A DNA stretch of 64,000 nt. Source: Acidimicrobiaceae bacterium. Its GTDB lineage: Bacteria > Actinomycetota > Acidimicrobiia > Acidimicrobiales > Aldehydirespiratoraceae. Each line of letters opens with the position of its first letter. Position 1 is the stretch's first letter. This document shows, piece after piece, positions 36,532-44,239 of the stretch. The notes below the pieces were generated by a model, which was given only the letters and a program-made list of their open reading frames with translations, did no database searches and was not told the origin of the DNA. The stretch spans positions 28,431 through 92,430 of the forward strand of contig VXYK01000046.1 in the NCBI GenBank assembly GCA_009845995.1, given 5' to 3'. The translations under genes were made by a program, and so were the position numbers.

Positions 36532-38934
36532 CTACAGAACCACGTTGAGGTTGAAGCGGGAATTGACCGCCGATGCGGCCAGAATGATCGAATAGCAACC
36601 CGGGTCGACCACCCAATCGTGCACCTCTGGATCCCAGCGAGCAAAGGAACGATCCTTCAACTTGATGCGGGCGATCCCGGTCGCACCTGGAGCCAGTTCC
36701 AGCTTCGCAAAGCCGGCGAGTTCCTTTATGGGCCGAGCCACAACAGCATGAGCGGGCGCGACATAGGCCTGTACAACCTCGCTGCCCGAACGTTGCCCGA
36801 TGTTCGTGACCGGCATCTCGACGGTCAAGTCCGTGCCTGCGCCACGAACGGAGGGTCTGCCCCACTCGAACGTGGTGTAGGACCCGCCATGACCGAACGG
36901 AATCATCGGTTTGACGCCGCGAGCGTCATATGAGCGGTAACCGACGAATATCCCCTCGCCGTAACGGACCACTCCCGCCTCACCCGGATAGTTCAAGAAC
37001 GCGGGTGTGTCGCGCTCGTCGCGAGCCCAGGTGGTGGGCATGCGCCCCGCCGGTTCGGCATCACCCAGCAGCACGTCTGTGATCGCGTTGCCCGCTTCCT
37101 GCCCTGGATACCAGACCAATAGCGCCGCCGAGACGTCGTCGAACCACGGCAACGACATGGGCGCACCGCAATTGAGGACCACCACAGTGTTCGGGTTGGC
37201 CGCAATGACCCTCCGGACGAGTTCGTCCTGCTGGTTGGGCAGATCAATCGAGTCGCGGTCCCCTCCCTCCGATTCCCACTCAGCGTTCGAACCCACCACG
37301 ACCACCGCGGTATCGGCTTGGGCAGCAAGAGTCGCAGCTTGATCGAGGCCCACCTCAGGCTCAAGATCAGCCAGCTCAACGCCAAGATCCATAATGCAAA
37401 CCCAATTTCCCGCTTCACGGGGCAGATGGTCCAAGCGGATCCGGTAACTGCGACCCGCCTCGAGATCGGCGAAGCCATCGCCGCCATGCAACCCCAGTCC
37501 CGCGCTGAATGTGCTGACGGCGTTGTCAGCCACAAGCTCGTCGTCGACAAACAGCACCGCGTGCGCGAAACCGAGTGCGCAGAACCGGTGGCGGCCGGTG
37601 GTCGTCGGAGTCATGGTGAAGGAGAGTCGCACCGACATCGTTTCGATCCCGTCGGGCCAGCGCTCACCGAACCACACGTTGAACGGGGAAGTTCCGATCT
37701 CGACTGCGAACGGCTCGCCGTCAAAACCGACTCCCTCGAACAATTCAAAGCTCACCTCGCCGTCATCGATCCACTCCGGAGCAATCGCTGAGGCCCGGCG
37801 ACGCATGTCGATTCCGGGTGCAACGCCGACTATCCGGTCACCCATGCGCTCCTTCATCGCCTCGGCCACCGTGGTGGCGCGGTGCGGCTCCAAACTGGCA
37901 GATCCTCCGCCGAGCATGGCGGTGTCGTTCACGCCGGGTCCAATAAGCGCGACCGTGCCGTCACCCGCGAGCGGCAGAAGACCGCCGTCGTTGCGCAGCA
38001 AGACCATCGACTCCGTAGCCGCTCGCCGCGCCAACACACGATGCTCGGGCCGTTCAATGTGCTGTTCGGTGTGGTCAGTCGGAGACCCGATCCGACCGGC
38101 CCAGTCAAGAAAACCAATAATGCGCCGCACCTTGTCGTCGATCAGGTGCTCAGCCACTTCGCCCGATTCCACGGCCGCCTGAAGCAACCCTCTGCCCCAA
38201 AACCTTCCGGGTCCTGGCATCTCAAGATCGAGGCCGTGCCGAGCGGGGCCCACGGTCTGTTTGATTGCTCCCCAGTCCGACACCACAAAACCAGCGAATC
38301 CCCACTCGTTCTTCAGGAGTTCGACCAAGAAATCCGGATGTGCACAGGCATGGTTGCCGTTCACGAAGTTGTAGGCACCCATCACGCTGCGAACACCGGC
38401 CTCTTTCACCGCTGCCTCGAAGGGAGGCAGATAGATCTCGCGAAGGCTTCGCTCGTCGACTTCCACGTTGATGGTGTGACGCTCGAACTCCTGGTCGTTG
38501 GCAACAAAATGTTTGACGCAAGCGCCGACGCCCTGACTCTGGACACCGGTGATATAAGAGACTGCCATCGCCGAGCTGAGCTCCGGATCCTCGCTGTAGG
38601 ACTCGAAGTGGCGCCCGCCGCGAGGCGACCGATGGAGGTTCACGGTCGGAGCCAGCAGCACATCCACCTTGCGATCCTTGGCTTCCATCCCGAGCGCGAC
38701 ACCTATCTCTTCCACGAGGCTGGGGTCCCATGTGGCGGCGATCGCTGACGGACCTGGGATCAGCAGGCCTGGCCCCATGGCTCTGCCTCGGACGCCGACA
38801 GGGCCGTCGCTGAGACACCACTCCGGAATCTGAAGACGTTCACAGCCCTTCACGATCCAGGCGGTCTCCCCCACCACCATGGTGCACTTCTCTTCCAGCG
38901 TCATCTGCGCAATCAACGCCTCGATGTCGGTCAT
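36532..38934 (-). CDS. GH3 beta-glycosidase with PA14 domain
   Basis: An 800-residue glycoside hydrolase family 3 enzyme. The N-terminal TIM barrel contains KHFVANDQE and the nucleophile D220 in GFVVSDWGA. The alpha/beta sandwich follows, interrupted by a PA14 domain (about 385-515), and it ends with a fibronectin III-like domain. There is no signal peptide, so it acts in the cytoplasm. GH3 enzymes with PA14 cleave terminal beta-glucosyl or beta-xylosyl groups from oligosaccharides or aryl/terpenoid glycosides. The ATG overlaps the stop of the SCP2-GH10 gene, and the pair forms the left operon of the glycoside locus. Confidence 0.93.
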   Translation of the reverse strand: MTDIEALIAQMTLEEKCTMVVGETAWIVKGCERLQIPEWCLSDGPVGVRGRAMGPGLLIPGPSAIAATWDPSLVEEIGVALGMEAKDRKVDVLLAPTVNLHRSPRGGRHFESYSEDPELSSAMAVSYITGVQSQGVGACVKHFVANDQEFERHTINVEVDERSLREIYLPPFEAAVKEAGVRSVMGAYNFVNGNHACAHPDFLVELLKNEWGFAGFVVSDWGAIKQTVGPARHGLDLEMPGPGRFWGRGLLQAAVESGEVAEHLIDDKVRRIIGFLDWAGRIGSPTDHTEQHIERPEHRVLARRAATESMVLLRNDGGLLPLAGDGTVALIGPGVNDTAMLGGGSASLEPHRATTVAEAMKERMGDRIVGVAPGIDMRRRASAIAPEWIDDGEVSFELFEGVGFDGEPFAVEIGTSPFNVWFGERWPDGIETMSVRLSFTMTPTTTGRHRFCALGFAHAVLFVDDELVADNAVSTFSAGLGLHGGDGFADLEAGRSYRIRLDHLPREAGNWVCIMDLGVELADLEPEVGLDQAATLAAQADTAVVVVGSNAEWESEGGDRDSIDLPNQQDELVRRVIAANPNTVVVLNCGAPMSLPWFDDVSAALLVWYPGQEAGNAITDVLLGDAEPAGRMPTTWARDERDTPAFLNYPGEAGVVRYGEGIFVGYRSYDARGVKPMIPFGHGGSYTTFEWGRPSVRGAGTDLTVEMPVTNIGQRSGSEVVQAYVAPAHAVVARPIKELAGFAKLELAPGATGIARIKLKDRSFARWDPEVHDWVVDPGCYSIILAASAVNSRFNLNVVL

Positions 38935-40406
38935 GGTGTTGCTCCTATTGGTTGACGAGACGCCAGGCCGGCCATGAAGGCGTAGTACGCCGGTTTGGGT
39001 TTGAGGTCTCGGTCGAACAGCAGGGGTTGGTTCGGGCTAGCAGCGTCGAAGGGAGGAAAGCTATCAAGCCAGGTGTGACTGTCGGCCGCGCCCCAGAACA
39101 TAACGCCGCGGACGGCCGGCACCGCGGCAAAGACCTCTGCCAGCATGTTGTAAGAGTCGGCTTGCGCACCGAGAGGGTCCTGTTCGTCAGCGAAAAGACC
39201 GATTCTCATATCCATCTCCGTGATCTCGATGAACAGCCCAAGATCCTCTATGCGACGCAGAAATCGGTCCAATGCGACTGGATCGGGGGTCCCCATGAGC
39301 ATGTGCCCCTGCAGCCCGATGCCATCGATCGGCGTTTCGACATCAAGGAGTCTTCGCACGAAGTCAACGAATTCCGAGGCGCTCCGGCCGTCGTATTCAT
39401 TCCAGGAGATCTGTTCGTTGAGGACTAATTCAGCTTCGGGGTCGGCTGCTCGGGCGAGGCGGAACGACTCAACCACATACTCCTCGCCGAGAGTCTCAAA
39501 GAAAACGTTCTTGTCGAGTCCTGTGCCGCTGTAGGCCATTGGCTCGTTGACCACATCCCAGACCGCCACCTTGCCCCGGTAGCGGGCAGCAACCGTGGAG
39601 ATGTGCTCCCGCATGAGCCTGAGCAGGGTCTTTCGCTGATCGCTGCTGGCGCGAAGGGTCGATTCGAGGTTGTGTGGCCGACCACCGCGTCCCCAGACAA
39701 GGGCATGGCCGCGAAGGCGCATGTCGTGCCGCTCGGCGTACTCGGCGAAAGCATCGGTCAACGTGAAGTCGTAGTCGCCCACGAATTTCGCCAGGCGGTT
39801 CCACTTGAAGGCGTTCTCGGCACCGATTCCATTGAATTCTCGGCTCACAAGCTCTGCGTGCGGGCCTGTCGGTGCCGATATCGCGGCACCAATGTAGAAG
39901 TCGCGCACTTGAGCCACTTCGCGCAGGCTTTGCGGCATTGTCAGGCGATCGGCCAAACGAGCCTCCCAGCCTGCCAACGACGGCGAGTCAAGCGGACTCA
40001 GAAAACCCAACGACTGAGGCTGGCTGGCTACAGCCGCCGAAGACTCGCTCAGCGACATGAACGAACTCAGGACCGACATCGCCATCAGGTCTCCTTCGAT
40101 GCGCATTCGCCCCTCCATAAACGCCTTCATGGAGTCGAACCGACCGGAGAAGATGAGAGGCGCGTCCTCTTGTGAGACAACGACGGTCGATGTCGCCTCA
40201 CCTTCATCTGGGAGCAGCTCACACTCGCCATCGACGATCACCAACCGGTGGACATCGCGTCCATCTGGCCTCTCGACCACGAACTGGTAGGTGGCAGTGA
40301 TATCGCTGTCGCCCTCGTTGATCTTCCGGGCGGTTCTTTCCAAGATTTGACGCAGCGATAGTTCGTCAGACACGAATGCTCTTTCCCACTGGACATTTCC
40401 TACCAT
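38931..40406 (-). CDS. SCP2 sterol/lipid-binding domain fused to GH10 glycosidase
   Basis: A 491-residue two-domain protein. Residues 14-120 form an SCP2-like domain: alternating strands with RLVIVDGECELLPDEGE, then SGRFDSMKAFMEGRMRIEGD, the family's Gxxxxxxaf-x-GxxxxxGD pattern. Residues 145-485 are a GH10 barrel with GHALVWG, acid/base E288 in WDVVNEP and nucleophile E397 in EITEMD. No signal peptide is present. GH10 enzymes are endo-beta-1,4-xylanases and relatives; SCP2 domains bind sterols, fatty acyl chains or similar ligands. The fusion suggests an amphipathic glycoside substrate held in the cytoplasm. GTG 40373, with GGGAAAGAG upstream, is an alternative start of 480 residues. Confidence 0.9.
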   Translation of the reverse strand: MVGNVQWERAFVSDELSLRQILERTARKINEGDSDITATYQFVVERPDGRDVHRLVIVDGECELLPDEGEATSTVVVSQEDAPLIFSGRFDSMKAFMEGRMRIEGDLMAMSVLSSFMSLSESSAAVASQPQSLGFLSPLDSPSLAGWEARLADRLTMPQSLREVAQVRDFYIGAAISAPTGPHAELVSREFNGIGAENAFKWNRLAKFVGDYDFTLTDAFAEYAERHDMRLRGHALVWGRGGRPHNLESTLRASSDQRKTLLRLMREHISTVAARYRGKVAVWDVVNEPMAYSGTGLDKNVFFETLGEEYVVESFRLARAADPEAELVLNEQISWNEYDGRSASEFVDFVRRLLDVETPIDGIGLQGHMLMGTPDPVALDRFLRRIEDLGLFIEITEMDMRIGLFADEQDPLGAQADSYNMLAEVFAAVPAVRGVMFWGAADSHTWLDSFPPFDAASPNQPLLFDRDLKPKPAYYAFMAGLASRQPIGATP

Positions 40407-40417
40407 CGGTATATTAT
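40390..40417 (+). promoter_or_regulatory. promoter of the transporter operon
   Basis: TGGACA (40390-40395) and TATTAT (40412-40417) are 16 bases apart, giving a predicted transcription start near 40425. The untranslated region then contains the operator and GGGGGAAAG before ATG 40456. Confidence 0.5.
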
Positions 40418-40418
40418 C
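40413..40418 (-). promoter_or_regulatory. -10 element of the SCP2-GH10/GH3 operon
   Basis: On the minus strand GATAAT is followed by six bases and then ATG 40406, a leaderless arrangement. The -35 position coincides with one arm of the operator at 40426-40441. Confidence 0.45.
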
Positions 40419-40425
40419 TCTCCCA

Positions 40426-40441
40426 AGTGACCGGTGTCACT
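40426..40441. promoter_or_regulatory. palindromic operator shared by the two glycoside operons
   Basis: AGTGAC and GTCACT are perfect 6-base inverted arms around CGGT. The site covers the -35 region of the leftward operon and the predicted start of the rightward operon, so one bound repressor could close both. The TetR regulator encoded at 47052-47648 is the obvious candidate; that link is inferred. Confidence 0.6.
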
Positions 40442-40455
40442 ATGGGGGAAAGACC

Positions 40456-41913
40456 ATGAAATCCAGCAAACGAATGCTCCGAATCACGAGCGCGCTTATA
40501 GCGCTCGCCACGATCATTGCCGCCTGCACCACAGGCGACAGTGCAGACGTCAGCGACGATGTCGCTGACGCAACCACCACGACGACCGCCGCGCCCGACA
40601 ACGAACCAGAACCCGACGCACCCGAACCCCAGCCCGAATCCGATGAACCCGACGAGCCCGACGCACCCGAACCCGAGCCCGAACCGGAACCCGAGCCAGT
40701 GGTTGAAGAACCCCGTACCGCCAGTTTCAGGGGCATAACCGAGGACACGATCCACATCGGCGTCGGGTTTTGGGACACCAGTGTCTTCGGCTTCGGCTTC
40801 TTCGGCGATCCCGACTTGGTCTGGTCCGCACTCATCGACGCCGTCAACGCCAGAGGAGGAGTCAACGGCAGAAACCTCGAATACACAGTTGCCGGTTTCA
40901 ACCCTGCCTCCAACGAACAGATGCTCGGCGCCTGCATCGCCCTGACCGAAGACGCGCAGGTATTCGCCGTCCTCGGAGGAATGCGCGGCGATGCCAACTA
41001 CTGCGTCTCCGAACAGCACGAAACGATCCACCTCGGTTCCCAAGTCAGCGCCGAGGGCGAAGCTCTTGAACGAGCCAGAGCACCGATCGCCGGATTCTTC
41101 TCCGCCGGCAACGTGCGCGAGAGCTCCTTCATCGCAGAGCTGGAAGCAATCGGATGGTTCGACGGTGCCCAGTCCATCGGAGTCCACTACCCCGGTGATG
41201 CAATTGCTGACCGGCTCGCAGACGAAGTCGCACAAGCAATGCGTGATCTAGACCTCGATCTGGAATTGGTCCTCAACATCGACGATCTCGTGCTCGACGA
41301 AGACACACTCGAATCGCAGACCGACATCATGCGCGAGCAGGCCCGATCCGCGGACCTCGACCGGATTATCATTTTCGGGCCCGCGGCAACCGGTCTCATC
41401 ACCTATGGCGAACTCGATGTGGATCTCGCCGCTGTCGATTCCAACAACTTCACAACAGCCATCAACGCAGGAATCGATCCTGCCCACCTAGACGGCACAA
41501 TCGCCACGACTGACCGCATCAGCCTGGCATCAGACCCCATTGATGCCGCCACCCAGCAGTGCCTCGATGATGCCCAAGCCGCCATTAGTGACGTTCGCTT
41601 CGAACGGCCAGGTCCAGGTGTGGTCAACAACGCCGACGACCCCAACTATTGGCCCTACACCGTGCTCGCTTGCCGAGACCTCTACCTGTTCGTCCAGGCT
41701 GCTGCCGCGGCCGGGGTCAACCCCACCAACGACAGCTTCAGAGCCGGAATCGAGTCGCTCAGCAACACATCGCTGCCACAGATCCCGTTCGTCTCGTTCG
41801 CGCCGGGCAAATACAACGGTGGTGACACATTGCGGCTGGTGATGTTCGATGCCGACGCGGACGAGGACGGCGAACTCATCCCCCTCGGCGACCCCGTCGA
41901 CCTCACTCCGTGA
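40456..41913 (+). CDS. HAAT-family (Peripla_BP_6) substrate-binding lipoprotein
   Basis: A 485-residue lipoprotein that would capture the transported compound outside the membrane. The signal peptide ends in the lipobox LATIIAAC with the lipidated C24. A Thr/Glu/Pro-rich tether (about 35-90, many Glu-Pro repeats) leads to a type I periplasmic binding domain (DTIHIGVGFWDTSVFGFGF, VNARGGVNGRN). The domain belongs to the branched-chain-amino-acid-type family, but that family also binds many hydrophobic or aromatic compounds. The ribosome-binding site is GGGGGAAAG. It heads the five-gene rightward operon. Confidence 0.9.
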   Translation: MKSSKRMLRITSALIALATIIAACTTGDSADVSDDVADATTTTTAAPDNEPEPDAPEPQPESDEPDEPDAPEPEPEPEPEPVVEEPRTASFRGITEDTIHIGVGFWDTSVFGFGFFGDPDLVWSALIDAVNARGGVNGRNLEYTVAGFNPASNEQMLGACIALTEDAQVFAVLGGMRGDANYCVSEQHETIHLGSQVSAEGEALERARAPIAGFFSAGNVRESSFIAELEAIGWFDGAQSIGVHYPGDAIADRLADEVAQAMRDLDLDLELVLNIDDLVLDEDTLESQTDIMREQARSADLDRIIIFGPAATGLITYGELDVDLAAVDSNNFTTAINAGIDPAHLDGTIATTDRISLASDPIDAATQQCLDDAQAAISDVRFERPGPGVVNNADDPNYWPYTVLACRDLYLFVQAAAAAGVNPTNDSFRAGIESLSNTSLPQIPFVSFAPGKYNGGDTLRLVMFDADADEDGELIPLGDPVDLTP

Positions 41914-41956
41914 GCGGCACAACCCGACCCAGCCCACGCTCTCATCGCCGCCATCA

Positions 41957-44239
41957 GTGACCACCCAGGACCCGGACCAGCCCACTACTGACCGAGAACC
42001 GTCCGGGTTCGCGGAGTTGACCCAGGCTGTGCTCGCCGAGCAAACCGCTCGTGAATCCGCCGCTGCGCAAGCCGACGCGACTGAGATTCGGCCCGACGAA
42101 GAACTCCCCGGGGTCGGCGACGAGCCGCTGTCGTTTCGAGAGGGCGTAGCCGCAGGTGGTGTCGGAGTGATCGCCGTGCTCGGCACCCTCGATGCAACCG
42201 ATGCGCTGCAGATCGCCATTCCTCGCCTGCTCGGACCGGAAATCCAAGCCAGTTTGGGAGTGTCCGACGCCGGGCTCGCCGTGGTCAGTATCGGCGGGTT
42301 GATCAGCTCCACCCTGTTCGCCGTACCGATGGGGCGGCTAGCGGACCGCATCGACCGGATGAAGCTTGTGGGGTGGGCCACGCTCTTTTGGAGCTTGGCG
42401 ATGTTCGCTCGCGGCTTTCAAGCCACCGCTCTCGGCTTCTTCCTGATCGGCCTGGTCATGGGAATCGGGACATCGAACACCTTCCCTGTACAGGGCGCGG
42501 TGCTCGCTGATGCCTACCCGATCCAGACCCGAGGCCGAATCTACGCGGTGAAGAACGTACTGGGCCGGGCCGGAGAACGCATCGCGCCTTTGCTGGTCGG
42601 TGCTCTCATGCTCCTCGTCGACAACAATTGGCGGTGGGCGTACTGGGTGTTCGCCTGGCCGATAGTCGCGCTGGGGATCTGGGCCCTCTTCGTTCCCGAT
42701 CCACCCCGCGGAAAATACGAACAGCTTGCGACCATCGGCGAAGTGATGGAAGAAGACCCCGACCAACCCAAGGTTTCGGTGAGCGCGGTGTGGCACCGAT
42801 TGATGGCGATTCGCACGCTGAAGCTGGCCTGGATCTCATTCAGCATCATCGTGTTCTCGATAATCGGGCAGAGCTTCCTGGTCAACCTCTACCTCGAGGA
42901 CCGTTGGGGGCTCTCGCCTTTTGCACGAGCGATGATCGGGTTCGTTCCTGGAATGCTCGCCTTCGCGGCCGCTCCGTGGGCCGCGAGCCGCTATGACGAC
43001 CTGTACCAACAGAGCCCGGCCAAGGCGCTCGCCTGGGTCGGCGCGTTGTTCTTCCCGATGGCAGCCGCCATACCGATCCAGTTCTACATGCCCCACCCTG
43101 TGCTTTTTGCGATCGTAGGCATCATTCCGTCGGTGCTCGCAGTTGTGGTCTTCGGGATGATCTCGCCGCTCCTGGTCGGTGTCGTGCCGTATCGGTTGCG
43201 CGCCCAAGCCACCGCGCTGTCGATCATGGTCATCTTCCTGGGTGGTGGCGTTCTCGGTCCGATCGTCGCCGGCCTGCTGTCGGACGCCACTTCAGAACGC
43301 ACCGCGATACTCATCGTGGCGATCCCGTTCAAGATCCTCGGCGGGATACTGCTCATCTGGGGCGCTCGCCATATCCGCCACGACCTGTCTCTGGTGGTTG
43401 ACGAGATCGAAAAAGACAAGGCCGAACTCGATTGGCGCACAGCTCATCCAGATGACATTCCCGCCGTCTCGCTGCGCGACATCGACTTCTCCTATGGACC
43501 CGTACAGGTTCTTTTCGGGGTGGACCTGCGAATCGAACCGGGCGAGACGCTGGCCCTGCTCGGCACCAACGGTGCCGGCAAGTCGACCATCCTGCGGGTC
43601 ATCAGCGGCCTCGCCGTTCCATCGCGGGGAATCGTCGAACTCGGCGGCCGAGACATCACCCTCACATCGCCCCAGACACGCGTCGGCCTGGGCATTGCGC
43701 AACTCCCCGGAGGGAACGCGGTCTTCGGTCCGATGTCGATCCACGACAATCTCCGCACCGCGGGGTGGAGCCTGCGCAAAGACGGAACCGTCCTAGCCGA
43801 TCGCATCGCCGAAGTGCTCAAAACGTTCCCGATGCTCGCCGAGCGGCTCGACGAACCGGCCAACGAACTCTCTGGTGGACAGCAACAGATGCTGGCGCTT
43901 GCCATGGTGCTGATCCACAAACCCGAGATCCTGCTCATCGACGAACTGTCGCTGGGCCTCGCACCCACGGTTGTCGCCGATCTGCTCGAAGTCGTGGAAC
44001 AGCTTCGCGAACAAGGCCAGACGATGATCATCGTCGAGCAGTCCCTCAACGTGGCCGCGGCGATTGCGGATCGTGCCGTGTTCATCGAGAAGGGTCATGT
44101 GCGTTTCGACGGACCCATTCGCGAGCTCGCCGCGAGGGGCGATATCGCCCGCGCGGTGTTCTTGGGTACCGCGAGAGATTCAACCTCAGACAGCGACGAC
44201 GAAACCCCGGATCCCGATCAAAACCCCGACACGCCGTGA
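41957..44239 (+). CDS. MFS permease fused to a LivF-type ABC ATPase
   Basis: A 760-residue fusion. After a disordered acidic N terminus (about 1-80) comes a major-facilitator domain of about 12 helices, including MGRLADRIDRMKLVGWA, the conserved loop 2-3 motif GxLaDRxdRr. From about residue 510 follows an ABC ATPase with Walker A GTNGAGKST (about 536), LSGGQQQ and Walker B ILLIDELSLGL, like LivF. The two energy-coupling principles in one chain are unusual; the MFS part may act as a separate exporter or the ATPase may serve the LivHMG protein in trans. The start GTG 41957 avoids overlap with the lipoprotein gene. Confidence 0.87.
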   Translation: MTTQDPDQPTTDREPSGFAELTQAVLAEQTARESAAAQADATEIRPDEELPGVGDEPLSFREGVAAGGVGVIAVLGTLDATDALQIAIPRLLGPEIQASLGVSDAGLAVVSIGGLISSTLFAVPMGRLADRIDRMKLVGWATLFWSLAMFARGFQATALGFFLIGLVMGIGTSNTFPVQGAVLADAYPIQTRGRIYAVKNVLGRAGERIAPLLVGALMLLVDNNWRWAYWVFAWPIVALGIWALFVPDPPRGKYEQLATIGEVMEEDPDQPKVSVSAVWHRLMAIRTLKLAWISFSIIVFSIIGQSFLVNLYLEDRWGLSPFARAMIGFVPGMLAFAAAPWAASRYDDLYQQSPAKALAWVGALFFPMAAAIPIQFYMPHPVLFAIVGIIPSVLAVVVFGMISPLLVGVVPYRLRAQATALSIMVIFLGGGVLGPIVAGLLSDATSERTAILIVAIPFKILGGILLIWGARHIRHDLSLVVDEIEKDKAELDWRTAHPDDIPAVSLRDIDFSYGPVQVLFGVDLRIEPGETLALLGTNGAGKSTILRVISGLAVPSRGIVELGGRDITLTSPQTRVGLGIAQLPGGNAVFGPMSIHDNLRTAGWSLRKDGTVLADRIAEVLKTFPMLAERLDEPANELSGGQQQMLALAMVLIHKPEILLIDELSLGLAPTVVADLLEVVEQLREQGQTMIIVEQSLNVAAAIADRAVFIEKGHVRFDGPIRELAARGDIARAVFLGTARDSTSDSDDETPDPDQNPDTP

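Noticed and set aside
40560..40700. Repeated CCCGA-type units in the lipoprotein gene
   Set aside because: They encode the Glu/Pro-rich tether of the lipoprotein and show no regular repeat-spacer structure.
43765..44235. 157-codon N-terminal extension of the LivHMG frame
   Set aside because: It lies inside the MFS-LivF gene in another frame, and the LivH domain begins right after GTG 44236.
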